From Meishania litoralis (GTDB taxonomy: Bacteria > Bacteroidota > Bacteroidia > Flavobacteriales > Flavobacteriaceae): 64,000 bases of DNA. This document shows positions 1 through 9,898 of the stretch, piece by piece (the first letter of the stretch is position 1; the number at the start of each line of letters is the position of its first letter). Position numbers and translations under genes: made by a program. The notes beneath the pieces are model-generated. The model did not search any database and had not been told where the DNA came from. It was given only the letters and a program-made list of their open reading frames with translations. Location of the stretch: positions 310,001 through 374,000 of the forward strand of contig NZ_JBHFPV010000001.1 of NCBI RefSeq assembly GCF_042611095.1. Direction: 5' to 3'.

Positions 1-922
1 GTGTGGTGGTCAACCCTCTTCTAAACCCTGACAAATGGGTACCACCTTCGTGTGTATTTATATTGTTTACATAAGAGTGTAGATTTTCGGTATAACTGTT
101 ATTGTAGATCATGGCCACCTCAACAGGTATATCGTTCTTCTCACCCTCCATTGAGATGACATTTTGGATCAATGCCTCCCGATTACCGTCTAAAAACTTG
201 ACAAATTCCTTTAATCCTTCATCAGAGTAGTAAGTTTCAGATACATATTCACCCTTATCGTCTTTCTGCCGCCTGTCGGTCAACGAAATTGTGACCCCTT
301 TGTTCAAAAAAGAAAGTTCCCGCATGCGATTCGACAACGTGTCATAATTGTATTCGATCGTCTGAGTGAAGATTTGGTCGTCAGGATGAAAAGTTACCAT
401 TGTACCCCTCTCCGTAGTCTCCCCTACACTTTTAACAGGATAAAGGGTCTTTCCTCTTTCATACTCTTGTTCCCAGATTTTACCATCGCGGTATACGGTA
501 GCCTTCAAGTTGTCGGAAAGGGCATTTACCACGGAAACACCGACACCATGCAATCCGCCCGACACTTTATAGGAGTCTTTATCGAATTTGCCGCCAGCAC
601 CGATTTTTGTCATGACGACCTCAAGGGCCGAAATACCTTCTTTTTTATGTAGATCTACAGGAATTCCCCTACCGTTATCACGAACGGTAATCGAATTATC
701 CTCATTTATAATGACACTTATCGTATCACAATGCCCACCCATGGCCTCGTCGATCGAATTATCGACTACCTCATAAACCAAATGGTGCAACCCCCTAACA
801 CCCACATCACCAATGTACATCGAAGGACGCATGCGCACATGCTCCATACCCTCCAAGGCCTGAATGCTATCGGCGGAATATTTTTTCTTGTTTTCGTCTT
901 TTTTACCTGCTTCTTCGCTCAT
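1..922 (-). CDS. gyrB: DNA gyrase subunit B, N-terminal part (cut by window edge)
   Basis: This is the ATPase half of the B subunit of the type IIA topoisomerase that introduces negative supercoils. Reading from the start at 922 (MSEEAGKKDENKKKYS) the protein shows the GyrB opening LEGMEHVRMRPSMYIGD, the GHKL ATP-binding motif EVVDNSIDEA near residues 51-60, DNGRGIPVD near residue 80, and the glycine-rich ATP lid GGLHGVGVSVVNAL near residue 120. About 307 residues are visible and the reading frame stays open to base 1, so roughly half of a usual 640-residue GyrB is present. ParE is the alternative, but the N-terminus is closer to flavobacterial GyrB. Confidence 0.93.
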   Translation of the reverse strand, partial: MSEEAGKKDENKKKYSADSIQALEGMEHVRMRPSMYIGDVGVRGLHHLVYEVVDNSIDEAMGGHCDTISVIINEDNSITVRDNGRGIPVDLHKKEGISALEVVMTKIGAGGKFDKDSYKVSGGLHGVGVSVVNALSDNLKATVYRDGKIWEQEYERGKTLYPVKSVGETTERGTMVTFHPDDQIFTQTIEYNYDTLSNRMRELSFLNKGVTISLTDRRQKDDKGEYVSETYYSDEGLKEFVKFLDGNREALIQNVISMEGEKNDIPVEVAMIYNNSYTENLHSYVNNINTHEGGTHLSGFRRGLTTT

Positions 923-1209
923 AGGATTTACGTTGTTTCAACTTCAAATTCAGCAATCTTACAAATATATGCAATACCCTATGGAATATAGGGTTTTGGC
1001 ATTTTTTTAACCTCTAAGTTATTAACAAAATTTGTGGAAAATTTGAAAGCAAAAACCCTTGAAATCTCATTCAAAAATCTAATGTTATTACATATTCAAT
1101 AAAGTTGGAGGAATAACCAAAAGACCCTAACATTATCGCTAGGGCCAATTGACTAATCAAATAAAAACAGAGGACCCTTCAGGGCCAAAACAGAATTATA
1201 TTTTTGCCA

Positions 1210-2880
1210 TTATTTTATATAGGCATCGTCATGCACGTTCGCAACCGCTCTGCCGGAAGGGTCGTTCATGTTCTTGAACGCCTCGTCCCACTCCAAGGCA
1301 ATTTTCGTACTGCACGCCACTGATGGTTCTTGGGGCACGCATAGGGCGGCCGCATCGCTTGGAAAATGTGATTCGAATATCGAGCGGTAGTAAAACTCTT
1401 CCTTGGTCGTCGGCGTCTGTACCGGAAACCTGAACTTTGCATTGGCCAATTGCTCATCGGTAACCTCATCGCGCACCAGTTCCTTTAGCGTATCGATCCA
1501 ACTATAACCGACCCCGTCTGAAAACTGTTCTTTCTGTCGCCATGCCACGCTTTCGGGCAGCATATCTTCAAAGGCTTTTCTGACCACCCATTTTTCCATT
1601 CGCTCGCCGTTGATCATCTTGTCCTGCGGATTGATTCGCATGGCCACATCCATAAACTCCTTGTCCAAAAACGGAACGCGCCCCTCGATTCCCCATGCAG
1701 CCAGTGATTTGTTGGCCCGCAAACAGTCGTACATATGTAATTTGCTCAACTTTCGAACGGTTTCTTCATGAAATTCCTGCGCGTTCGGAGCTTTGTGGAA
1801 ATATAGATAACCGCCGAACAGTTCATCGGCCCCCTCGCCCGAAAGCACCATTTTAATACCCATGGACTTGATCACCCTTGCCATCAAATACATTGGTGTC
1901 GAAGCTCTAATGGTCGTAATATCATAGGTCTCAAGATTATAAATAACATCCTTTATGGCATCGAGGCCCTCTTGAATGGTAAACTTGATCTCATGGTGTA
2001 CGGTGCCGATATGATCGGCCACTTTTTGTGCCGCAGCCAAATCAGGGGATCCTTCCAGGCCCACTGAAAAAGAATGTAATTGTGGCCACCACGCATCGGT
2101 AGTGTCATCTGACTCGATGCGCTTCTGGGCATATTTCTTTGCGATGGCCGATGTAACGGAAGAATCCAACCCCCCTGAAAGTAAAACACCATAGGGCACA
2201 TCTGACATCAACTGTCGGTGCACCGCGGCTTCAAGGGCCTCTTTGATGGCCTGAATACTGGTCTCATTATCCTTTACGGCATCGTATTCCATCCAATCGC
2301 GAGAATACCATTGTTTCAGTTCGCCATCGGCACTGTGCAAATAATGACCCGGGGGGAAAAGCTCGATCTTTGTACAGGTTCCTTCCAAGGCCTTCAATTC
2401 AGAGGCCACGTAGAAAGTACCATGCTTGTCCCATCCAATATAAAGGGGAATGATACCCATATGGTCGCGGGCCACAAAATACTCGTCTTTCTCAACATCA
2501 TATATGGCAAATCCAAAGATACCGTTCATTTCATCGATAAAATCGACCCCTTTTTCTTGATACAGGGCCAGTATGACCTCACAGTCAGATTTAGTCTGAA
2601 AATTATACCTACCCTCAAATTGCTTTCTAAGTTCACGATGGTTATAGATTTCGCCGTTGGCGGCCAAAACCAGTTTTTTATCCTCGCTGAACAAAGGTTG
2701 CTTGCCAGAGGCCGGGTCTACTATGGCCAGACGTTCGTGGGCCAAAATAGCTTTATCATCTGAATAGATCCCGCTCCAATCAGGACCTCTATGTCTTACT
2801 TTTTTCGACATTTCAAGTATCTGAGGTCTCAAAAGCTCAGTTGATTGCTTAACATCAAAAGCACATACAATACCGCACAT
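1210..2880 (-). CDS. asnB: Asparagine synthase B (glutamine-hydrolysing)
   Basis: Converts aspartate, ATP and glutamine to asparagine. I place the start at 2880 rather than at the ATG two codons upstream because family members begin MCGI, with Cys2 becoming the N-terminal nucleophile of the glutaminase domain after Met removal. The class II amidotransferase domain covers about residues 1-185 (RHRGPD, NGEIYNH), and the synthetase domain has the PP-loop SGGLDSS near residues 235-241 and SGEGADELFGGY further on. The length, 556 residues, matches the E. coli AsnB type. It stands alone, between gyrB and a divergent DUF2911 gene. Confidence 0.95.
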   Translation of the reverse strand: MCGIVCAFDVKQSTELLRPQILEMSKKVRHRGPDWSGIYSDDKAILAHERLAIVDPASGKQPLFSEDKKLVLAANGEIYNHRELRKQFEGRYNFQTKSDCEVILALYQEKGVDFIDEMNGIFGFAIYDVEKDEYFVARDHMGIIPLYIGWDKHGTFYVASELKALEGTCTKIELFPPGHYLHSADGELKQWYSRDWMEYDAVKDNETSIQAIKEALEAAVHRQLMSDVPYGVLLSGGLDSSVTSAIAKKYAQKRIESDDTTDAWWPQLHSFSVGLEGSPDLAAAQKVADHIGTVHHEIKFTIQEGLDAIKDVIYNLETYDITTIRASTPMYLMARVIKSMGIKMVLSGEGADELFGGYLYFHKAPNAQEFHEETVRKLSKLHMYDCLRANKSLAAWGIEGRVPFLDKEFMDVAMRINPQDKMINGERMEKWVVRKAFEDMLPESVAWRQKEQFSDGVGYSWIDTLKELVRDEVTDEQLANAKFRFPVQTPTTKEEFYYRSIFESHFPSDAAALCVPQEPSVACSTKIALEWDEAFKNMNDPSGRAVANVHDDAYIK

Positions 2881-3147
2881 AATCACGTATTTTAATAATT
2901 ATAAAGCAAAGATGTTCTTTCTATTTATAATATAAAACAATTATATCTCAATTAATATTATTTTAATATCAAAAAGAACTATTTGGTATAATTATGTAAT
3001 ATCAATATGGAGATTATCAAAAAAAATCGATCTTTTGTAAGCTGTTAAAATTTTAACGACTTTTTAGCAGAGATACATTTGAATACTACTTAGTTTTAAC
3101 CCACTTGCCCTTTAAAATGAAATTCGGGGCCTAAAACAAATACACTT

Positions 3148-3687
3148 ATGAAAAAAATTCTCACACTTACGATCTTGGTAATCTCCCTGGTCTTCACCAC
3201 CGACGCAAACGCACAAAATTTTTCGGGTCTGGATAAAAGTCCCGCAGATATCGCTTCTTATCCTCCGGGAGGAAGGGACTCCAATAAATCGGTAAGAGTC
3301 ATATATAGCAGGCCCCAACTAAAAGGGCGGTCTTTGGCCGAACTGGCCCCAGCAGGAAAGGTATGGAGAACAGGGGCCAATGAGGCCACGGAAATCACTT
3401 TTTACAAAGATATCAATTTTGGAGGGAAGGATGTCAATGCAGGAACGTATTCCTTATTTACGATTCCTGGGGAAAAAGAATGGACCGTTGTTTTGAACAA
3501 GAACCTGAACCAGTGGGGGGCTTATAGTTATGACGAATCCGCAGACGTAGTTCGTGTAAGTGCCACCAAAACCATGGATGGTTCTTCCTTGGAGGAATTC
3601 TCCATAGCCTACAAGGAAATCGACGGCGGCGTCGACTTGGTCATGGGATGGGACAAAACCCGGGTTTCTGTACCGATAAAAATGTAA
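3148..3687 (+). CDS. Secreted DUF2911 family protein
   Basis: A 179-residue exported protein with a Sec signal peptide (MKKILTLTILVISLVFTTDANAQ). The mature part has the features I associate with DUF2911: a run of the type IYSRPQLKGR, GKVWRTGANEATEI in the middle, and a C-terminal part ending in GWDKTRVSVPI. The family is common in Bacteroidota and its function is not known to me. It is monocistronic, followed by a terminator hairpin at 3711-3742 and a convergent amidohydrolase gene. Confidence 0.8.
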   Translation: MKKILTLTILVISLVFTTDANAQNFSGLDKSPADIASYPPGGRDSNKSVRVIYSRPQLKGRSLAELAPAGKVWRTGANEATEITFYKDINFGGKDVNAGTYSLFTIPGEKEWTVVLNKNLNQWGAYSYDESADVVRVSATKTMDGSSLEEFSIAYKEIDGGVDLVMGWDKTRVSVPIKM

Positions 3688-3710
3688 TCAAACAATATCA
3701 AAATGTTTTA

Positions 3711-3742
3711 AAGACCCAGGGCAAAAAAGTCTTGGGTTTTTT
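3711..3742 (+). terminator. Rho-independent terminator after the DUF2911 gene
   Basis: Stem CCCAGG (3715-3720) pairs with CTTGGG (3731-3736), extended by A/T pairs, and is followed by six T residues. It begins 23 bases after the stop of the upstream gene and reaches the stop codon of the convergent amidohydrolase gene, so it may partly serve both directions. Confidence 0.7.
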
Positions 3743-5372
3743 ATTCGGCCACTACTCCCGAAATAAAAGTTTGTTGTGCCTGTATCGTTGGAATCTGCTC
3801 AACAGGAACCTGCATCAGATCATCACTATAAATCACAAAATCGGCAAATTTACCCACTTCAATACTCCCTTTTTCGTTTTCCTCAAAATTGGAATATGCT
3901 GGCCAAATAGTCATTCCCTTTAAGGCTTCCTCACGTGTCAAAGCTTGGTCTGACTGGAACCCTCCTTCGGGATACCCGTCAATATCCTGACGTGTAACGG
4001 CAGCATAAAATGTCAAAAACGGACTTACCTGTTCCACAGGAAAATCCGTACCCAGAGCTACCATTCCGGCCGCGTCCAATAACTTTTTAAAGGCATAGGC
4101 GCCTTTAATGCGTTCTTCGCCCAAACGTTCCTCGGCCCAATACATATCGCTCGTGGCATGTGTAGGTTGAACCGAAGGAATAATGCCCTCTTCAAAATAT
4201 CCGAAATCCTCGGGAGCGATTATCTGAGCATGTTCAACCTTCCATCGCCTATCTTGCTGTCCGCTCAAGGCGTTTTTATAGGCCCGCAATACCACAACAT
4301 TGGCCGAATCACCAATTGCATGGGTATTCATTTGATACTCCGAGATTGCCAGACGACGGGCAAGGTCCTCAATCTCTGAGATGGGCGTGACCATTGCCCC
4401 ATAATGACCAATTTGATCTGAATAGGGTTCTTTTAAGGCAGCTCCTCTAGAACCCAGTGCTCCATCGCCGTAAACCTTTACGGAACGCACATTCAACCGG
4501 TCGGTCTTGTATGGACCTTGATAAATATAATGTTCCAGATTTTCAGGGGTATTGCTGAGCATGGCATAAACCCGTATCGATAATTCACCGATCTGTTGTA
4601 AGCTGTCGATCAATTCAATGGTCGAACGATCGATACCTGCATCATTGACCGTCGTCAAACCATGGTTCAAACAGATGCGTTCGGCATCCTTTAGGGCCTG
4701 AATCTTTGTTTGAAGATCTGGAGGAGGAATTAGTGAGGTAACCAGACCCATAGGGTTATCGATCAAAACCCCAGTAATTCCTGAATACCCATCAGTCCAT
4801 TTTTTCACGATTTCCCCGCCTTCAACTTTAGTATCCCAACTGATTCCGGCCATATCCAACGCCTTTTGGTTCACCAAGAGGGCATGACCATCGATCCTTC
4901 GCAAGGCTACGGGCGTGTCGGGGAACAGCTCATCGAGTTCTTTTTTGGTAGGAAGTTCCTTGACCTCCCAGTCGTTTTGATCCCAACCATTACCCAATAT
5001 GAAATCTTTAGGGTTTTGATCCTGGAATGCCTGCACCCTATCCAATACTTCAGCAAAACTTTTGGTACCTCTCAAGTCGGCGGTCTGTTGACCCATACCC
5101 AATCCGAAAAAATGGCAATGGGCGTCGATCAATCCCGGCGTTATGGTCCGTGCGTCGGCGTCAATAATTTGATCTGACGTGTATGTACTTCTTATTTCGT
5201 CGGATGTGCCTACGGCAATGAACCTGCCTTTGTCTACAGCAAAGGCCTCCGCTTTCGAAAAAGAATCATCGACCGTATAGACATTGGCGTTTAAGATTAT
5301 CAGATCTACCTTTTTCTTGAACAGATCGCAACTACATAAGATAAGTAAAACAAGAGGAAGAATTTTTCGCAT
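3741..5372 (-). CDS. Amidohydrolase family lipoprotein (YtcJ-like)
   Basis: A metal-dependent hydrolase of the amidohydrolase superfamily, YtcJ/Amidohydro_3 type, probably anchored in the envelope. The start at 5372 (MRKILPLVLLILCSC) gives a lipoprotein signal peptide; an in-frame ATG 48 bases upstream would put 16 odd residues before it. Metal-ligand motifs are visible: DAHCHF after the ITPGL segment and HAIGDSA and VEHAQI later, with the terminal catalytic Asp in ALGTDFPVE. The length (543 residues) fits YtcJ-like enzymes. The substrate cannot be told from sequence. The next gene upstream on this strand is cut off by a terminator, so this gene probably has its own promoter. Confidence 0.85.
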   Translation of the reverse strand: MRKILPLVLLILCSCDLFKKKVDLIILNANVYTVDDSFSKAEAFAVDKGRFIAVGTSDEIRSTYTSDQIIDADARTITPGLIDAHCHFFGLGMGQQTADLRGTKSFAEVLDRVQAFQDQNPKDFILGNGWDQNDWEVKELPTKKELDELFPDTPVALRRIDGHALLVNQKALDMAGISWDTKVEGGEIVKKWTDGYSGITGVLIDNPMGLVTSLIPPPDLQTKIQALKDAERICLNHGLTTVNDAGIDRSTIELIDSLQQIGELSIRVYAMLSNTPENLEHYIYQGPYKTDRLNVRSVKVYGDGALGSRGAALKEPYSDQIGHYGAMVTPISEIEDLARRLAISEYQMNTHAIGDSANVVVLRAYKNALSGQQDRRWKVEHAQIIAPEDFGYFEEGIIPSVQPTHATSDMYWAEERLGEERIKGAYAFKKLLDAAGMVALGTDFPVEQVSPFLTFYAAVTRQDIDGYPEGGFQSDQALTREEALKGMTIWPAYSNFEENEKGSIEVGKFADFVIYSDDLMQVPVEQIPTIQAQQTFISGVVAE

Positions 5373-5430
5373 TGCCCCAATATTGAATTCCCTAAAATAA
5401 CCAAATATTCGATAACCCATTGTACAAATA

Positions 5431-5461
5431 AAAAACCCGCCGTTAGCGCGGGGGTTTTTTT
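5431..5461 (-). terminator. Rho-independent terminator between two minus-strand genes
   Basis: A GC-rich inverted repeat (CCCGC at 5436-5440 with GCGGG at 5447-5451) is flanked by A-run and T-run, so it looks bidirectional. On the minus strand it follows the 5488-5895 gene and separates it from the amidohydrolase gene. Confidence 0.75.
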
Positions 5462-5487
5462 GATTATATTTTACCTATGTACCAAAA

Positions 5488-5895
5488 CTATTTCGGGTCG
5501 GGAATCCTTTTGCCAGAAAGGGTAAAAGGACCCGAGGAAGAAGATCCATCACCGGAGAACGAATCTCCGTCAAAATTTAAGGTAATCGAAACCCTATCGC
5601 CTTCCACATAGACCACAAATTTAACTTCACTTCCATCAACTGTAAGTTCTTCGGTCGGAATCATACTTCCCTCAGCGCCTTGAATATTAAGAACATATTT
5701 TCCCTTTTCCTTCTCAATATGTAAAATTCCCTTGGCATATTGTGGATCCACATTCTGCACATCATAGGCCCACGAACCCACGATATCCGCCATGGATCGA
5801 TCCATAATATCGGGAATAGGGGCATTATTGGCCGTCAGCGGCTGAAAACACAACGTTGATACGCATACGAACAGAAGTACTTTTAATTTTTCCAT
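5488..5895 (-). CDS. Small secreted protein of unknown function
   Basis: A 135-residue protein with a Sec signal peptide (MEKLKVLLFVCVSTLCFQ...). I prefer the ATG at 5895 because it starts the signal peptide directly; the longest frame begins at 5919 with eight extra residues. The mature region reads like a small beta-barrel or lipocalin-like sensor (GSWAYDVQN, GILHIEKEKGKYVLNI, VEGDRVSITLNFDG, GPFTLSGKRI), but I do not recognise a named family with certainty. It has its own terminator at 5431-5461. Confidence 0.7.
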   Translation of the reverse strand: MEKLKVLLFVCVSTLCFQPLTANNAPIPDIMDRSMADIVGSWAYDVQNVDPQYAKGILHIEKEKGKYVLNIQGAEGSMIPTEELTVDGSEVKFVVYVEGDRVSITLNFDGDSFSGDGSSSSGPFTLSGKRIPDPK

Positions 5896-6054
5896 GATTT
5901 TGATTTTGTGTAATACCAACTTTAAAGTTCAACCTTAAAAATACACAATAAAAATTGTTTAACGTTATTTTTCGATAAAGTGATCGCACAAATAATAGCG
6001 TGAAGGTATCAATGGGTGTCTATCGAATGCGCAACAACTTTATCAAGTTGCCCG

Positions 6055-6816
6055 TCATTTTCTTGAACGTGACCCTTTTTTCTCTTTGATCTTTACATAA
6101 ATGAGTTTTTTACGGCCCCTAGAATCTTCCCTTCTCTCGATTTCGAATTGCGAGATCGAGCTGATCAAGGGAGTCAACTTCTGAAAACCATAATTACGGG
6201 AATCAAAATTGGGTTGTTTTTTTTGCAACAAACTGCCCACATCTCCTAAAAAAGCCCACCCGTCATCATCGGCCAAATCTTCGATCGTAGTGGCCATAAG
6301 CCTTAAGTCTTTCGGTGTGATTTTGTCAACACTGTCTTCAGAAGTCTTTTTCGCCGCCGAAGCCTCATTTATATCGCTATCGGATTGCTTTTTAAGTATC
6401 TCAAGATATATAAACTTATCGCAGGCAACGATAAACGGATTCGGGGTTTTCTTTTCACCTATTCCGATAACCTGAATGCCGGCTTCACGCAATCGGGTCG
6501 CCAAACGCGTAAAATCACTATCACTGCTAACGATACAAAAGCCGTTTACTTTGCCTGAATAGAGAATATCCATAGCGTCGATGATCATGGCCGAGTCGGT
6601 CGCATTTTTACCTTGGGTATACCCATACTGCTGTACCGGGGTAATTGCATTTTCAAGCAAAACATGTTTCCATTTTCCGAGTCGGGGGTTTGTCCAGTCT
6701 CCATAAATTCTTTTAATGGTCGGGTTGCCGTATTTGGCAATTTCTTCCATCATTTCCTTTACATAGGCCGAGGGTATGTTATCCCCGTCAATGAGTACCG
6801 CGATATTGAGGTCCAT
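6055..6816 (-). CDS. NYN-domain (LabA/DUF88) protein with OST-HTH/LOTUS domain
   Basis: Predicted RNA-processing protein. Residues 1-150 form a PIN-like NYN nuclease domain of the LabA/DUF88 type, with the acidic clusters LIDGDNIP near residue 10, KNATDSAMIIDAMD near residue 70 and SSDSDFTRLATRLRE near residue 98. A linker is followed by an OST-HTH/LOTUS domain at about residues 170-245 (DGWAFLGDVGSLLQ, YGFQKLTPLI, FEIERR), and the tail is Lys/Arg-rich. This domain pair is known in bacteria and is thought to act on RNA; the target is not known. It is single, between unrelated genes. Confidence 0.85.
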   Translation of the reverse strand: MDLNIAVLIDGDNIPSAYVKEMMEEIAKYGNPTIKRIYGDWTNPRLGKWKHVLLENAITPVQQYGYTQGKNATDSAMIIDAMDILYSGKVNGFCIVSSDSDFTRLATRLREAGIQVIGIGEKKTPNPFIVACDKFIYLEILKKQSDSDINEASAAKKTSEDSVDKITPKDLRLMATTIEDLADDDGWAFLGDVGSLLQKKQPNFDSRNYGFQKLTPLISSISQFEIERREDSRGRKKLIYVKIKEKKGSRSRK

Positions 6817-6877
6817 AAATTGGTTTTGATTTAGCGCAAGTTACGGGCTTTAACTTAAAATGACGGTATTTAACGAC

Positions 6878-7993
6878 CTATTCTTTGGCAATAATAAATT
6901 CTACGCGACGATTTCTTTGCCTACCCTTGACAGAGGAATTTTCACTGACCGGATTTTCTCCCCCGAAACCGTTCCACTTGATCTTTTTGCCCGATAAGCC
7001 CAATTGCACCAGATAATCGGCAACGGCCTTGGCCCTTTTGTTGGATAAAACCTGATTATAACCCTCAGAACCAATATTGTCGGTATGGCCATTTATTTCA
7101 ATGGTGAGTGTCGAATCTTTTTTTAAATAATCGAAGACACGGGCCACTTCTTTTTTCGCCGAATCGAGCAGTATAAACTCATCAAAATCAAATAGAACAT
7201 TGGTAAAAACATGTGTCTTATCCAATTCAAAATCATGCTTGCCCGACGCACCGGATACCAAATCGGAACCCATATCTTTTCGTTCCGTACGTTCAACCGA
7301 AACCATATCGATATAATAATAGGCTCCCTGTTTCGCATATTTTTCGGTCTTGAACATACGCGTGCGCGCATTCGTCTTGAAATTACCCAAGATCATGAAG
7401 CGTTCGGATCCTTTGGCGATGAATTCGGAATGCACCAAAACCCAGTCATTGGTGTCACGATAAAAATTGGTGTAACCTATTTCGATGGCATGGTACGAAG
7501 TATTCTTTTGTTGATAAAGAAGCCTCTTGGAAAGTTCTTTTTTGGTCGCTACTTGCAAAGGTACGGTTGAGAACAATACACCGAAATCCTTAACGGCAAA
7601 ATCGGATCTTTCGGCCAAACTCACATAAAAGGAAATCGTGTAATTTTCATCCTCGACCAAAGGTTCGAATAGTTCTACCTGTAAATATTCGCGATAATCA
7701 TCGGGTGCATAAAGGTACAGTCCCGCGTAGCCCTGTCCAAAATCGGCAGGTTGGGTTCCGTTAAAATTTTTAGGCGTACCCATAGCCTTGCTACAACTGT
7801 TAAAATAGTCGGTAGAACCTTCAGTGGGGGTGGACCAATCGATTACATCGGCATTAAGATTTCCGAGTTTTTCGGGGCAATCGACATATTGTTCAAAACT
7901 AGGATTTTTTACGAGGTTTTGTGCCATAACCGGAACTACCGCTAAAAGGCACAAAATCGCAACGATATGCTCCGTAACCTTGAAAAGTCTCAT
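6878..7993 (-). CDS. OmpA family outer-membrane protein
   Basis: 371 residues with a signal peptide (VAILCLLAVVPVMAQ). The N-terminal two thirds look like a beta-sandwich of the kind seen in surface carbohydrate-binding or jelly-roll modules (NPSFEQYVDCPE, DWSTPTEGSTDYFNSC, GQGYAGLYLY). The C-terminal ~110 residues are an OmpA peptidoglycan-binding domain: IEINGHTDNIGSEGYNQ, LSNKRAKAVADYL and GRQRNRRVEFII. It should tether the outer membrane to peptidoglycan. This N-terminal module plus OmpA layout is common in Bacteroidota. Confidence 0.88.
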   Translation of the reverse strand: MRLFKVTEHIVAILCLLAVVPVMAQNLVKNPSFEQYVDCPEKLGNLNADVIDWSTPTEGSTDYFNSCSKAMGTPKNFNGTQPADFGQGYAGLYLYAPDDYREYLQVELFEPLVEDENYTISFYVSLAERSDFAVKDFGVLFSTVPLQVATKKELSKRLLYQQKNTSYHAIEIGYTNFYRDTNDWVLVHSEFIAKGSERFMILGNFKTNARTRMFKTEKYAKQGAYYYIDMVSVERTERKDMGSDLVSGASGKHDFELDKTHVFTNVLFDFDEFILLDSAKKEVARVFDYLKKDSTLTIEINGHTDNIGSEGYNQVLSNKRAKAVADYLVQLGLSGKKIKWNGFGGENPVSENSSVKGRQRNRRVEFIIAKE

Positions 7994-8098
7994 TTAGGGT
8001 ATTTAACTACCTCTAAAATAGCAAATTACGGAAAAGCAACGGTAGCGACGACGACTTTCTTCGGCCAACGGTTCAAATTATGGGTCGACCCAATTGCC

Positions 8099-9874
8099 CT
8101 AAAAGTCGAATTTATAGGTAGCCCCGCCCAAAACCTGAAAACCCTGAACCGGATAATTTGCCCATCGCAGGTAATTATTATTAGCGATATTGGCCGCTTT
8201 GACAAAAATTGATAGTTGATCACTGAGGCGATGCCCGATATGGGCGTTCGCATCGAAATACCCATCAAGTGCTATCAAGGTAGCAGGAAATTCAGAAGGT
8301 TGAACGTTCTGGACCACTTGAGAAGAAAAATCTTCCCGTTCGCCTACGTAGAACAGGTTGGCGCCCATATACCACCGCTCGCCTATTTGATAATCCATAA
8401 AAAGGGAGCCGGTCAAATTTGGCAAGTTCCAAGCCGGATTTCCCGTCTCGGTACTATAGTCGTAGAATTCGGCATTGATTCCCAAGGTAAAATTTCGATT
8501 CACATCGACGTTCAATTCGCCAAAAATTCCCAAGGTTTTGACATCATCTCCCAGTGTGACCCCATCAATGGTGAAAACTTCAAAAGAATTACCGTGGTAA
8601 TATCCTTTTTCATCATTCCTGAAACTGTTTTGAGGATTCAACTTAAAGAGTGCCTTTCCGTTTTCAGCCGTGTAAGAACCTTTAATGTTATAACTCAAAT
8701 TCGGTAAAAGTTGTCCTCTCAAACCGGCATAGGCGTCATATTGTCTATCGGTCGGTGCAATTGTAAGTGTTGGAGAAACATAAGGATTCTCCTCAACGAA
8801 ATCATAATATGAATTCTGTTGCAACTCACCCTCGATACCGCCATATACTATGGCAAATTCATCCAAAAGGCGATATGAGGCCGTAACCACCGGATAGATA
8901 AAGAACCTACTATCACTATTTTCACTATCGAGGCCGTAAACGAAATTGACACCAAGGTTCAGCGACAAATCATCGCGTAACAAGGTCAAACTCGGATTGA
9001 CACCTACCTGTAAATGACTGTATTTTATACCCGCGGTATTCTCTGGATCGTTCAAGCTTGCATTCTCGAAAGCACCATTTACATAATCGACCTTGGCCTT
9101 GATGCCAAAAACTTCTTCCCCTACCGGAAATTCGAATCCCGTTTTGAAAATAGCGCGGTTCTCGCCCGACTTAACCGCATCCCAAAACCTTCGATACTTT
9201 AAAGAAGCATCGGTAAAATAAGCATCCTCGACATCAATATGCGCACCTGCCTCGCCCATATAGTAATTCTGACGTTCCTCGATACCGGCTACGGTAACAG
9301 GGTCGGTTCCCTCAGGAAGTCCGTACCAGTTATACAATTGATGTTTCAAACCTATATCGGCACCCCAACGAAAATCGCGGTCACGTTTGGCATACGAGGC
9401 ATCGAGCTTACTTTTCGAATAGATATTATCGAGCACGATTCCACTGATATCGGCGCGGGACGAATTATGGTCAAGCCCCAATGTAAAGCTTGATTCACGG
9501 TCAATGGTACGACTTGTATGGAATTTGGCCATAATATTCGCCGGATTGCCCCCTCCTGCCGAGGCATAGGAATTATACAATATAGGTGGCGGCGTCTTTT
9601 TGACAGCTGAGGCCTTCCCTTTTGCCGGCGTAAAAGTGGAAGCTACCGGAACCGAAAAGATACTATAGTCTATCTTTTTCTTCTGAAGCACGATGGAGTC
9701 GTTCAGATTCGGTATCGACTTGATCTTAAAGGCATCCGAGATCGTCGGGGTATAGGCTTTCGTAACGGTAACCGTTTCGGTTCCGATCTCATTTTCATCT
9801 TCATCATCTTGAGCTAGGGCCAACTGAAAGACTCCTAGAACTGCGAATAGCGTTATTTTGATGTATTTGTGCAT
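8099..9874 (-). CDS. TonB-dependent-receptor-like outer-membrane beta-barrel protein
   Basis: 591 residues with a signal peptide (ITLFAVLGVFQLALAQ) and a barrel that ends in VLGGATYKFDF, the aromatic C-terminus of an outer-membrane protein. Many strands have the TonB-receptor look (SNLRLDASYAKR-like alternation, GINAEFYDYSTETGN, YMGANLFYVGERED, SIFVKAANIANNNYLRWANYPVQG). There is no normal plug domain; between the signal peptide and the barrel lies a short segment with TETVTVTKAYTPTISDAFKI. It starts 24 bases after the stop of the TPR gene, so the two are probably one operon and partner proteins in the envelope. The cargo is unknown. Confidence 0.8.
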   Translation of the reverse strand: MHKYIKITLFAVLGVFQLALAQDDEDENEIGTETVTVTKAYTPTISDAFKIKSIPNLNDSIVLQKKKIDYSIFSVPVASTFTPAKGKASAVKKTPPPILYNSYASAGGGNPANIMAKFHTSRTIDRESSFTLGLDHNSSRADISGIVLDNIYSKSKLDASYAKRDRDFRWGADIGLKHQLYNWYGLPEGTDPVTVAGIEERQNYYMGEAGAHIDVEDAYFTDASLKYRRFWDAVKSGENRAIFKTGFEFPVGEEVFGIKAKVDYVNGAFENASLNDPENTAGIKYSHLQVGVNPSLTLLRDDLSLNLGVNFVYGLDSENSDSRFFIYPVVTASYRLLDEFAIVYGGIEGELQQNSYYDFVEENPYVSPTLTIAPTDRQYDAYAGLRGQLLPNLSYNIKGSYTAENGKALFKLNPQNSFRNDEKGYYHGNSFEVFTIDGVTLGDDVKTLGIFGELNVDVNRNFTLGINAEFYDYSTETGNPAWNLPNLTGSLFMDYQIGERWYMGANLFYVGEREDFSSQVVQNVQPSEFPATLIALDGYFDANAHIGHRLSDQLSIFVKAANIANNNYLRWANYPVQGFQVLGGATYKFDF

Positions 9875-9898
9875 AGGTGTTCTTTTTTCTCGCGTATT

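Noticed and set aside
2218..2763. 181-codon open frame on the + strand
   Set aside because: Lies entirely inside asnB on the opposite strand and shows no family features.
6032..6049. CAACT/AGTTG hairpin after the NYN gene
   Set aside because: Five-base stem without T-run; too weak to call a terminator.
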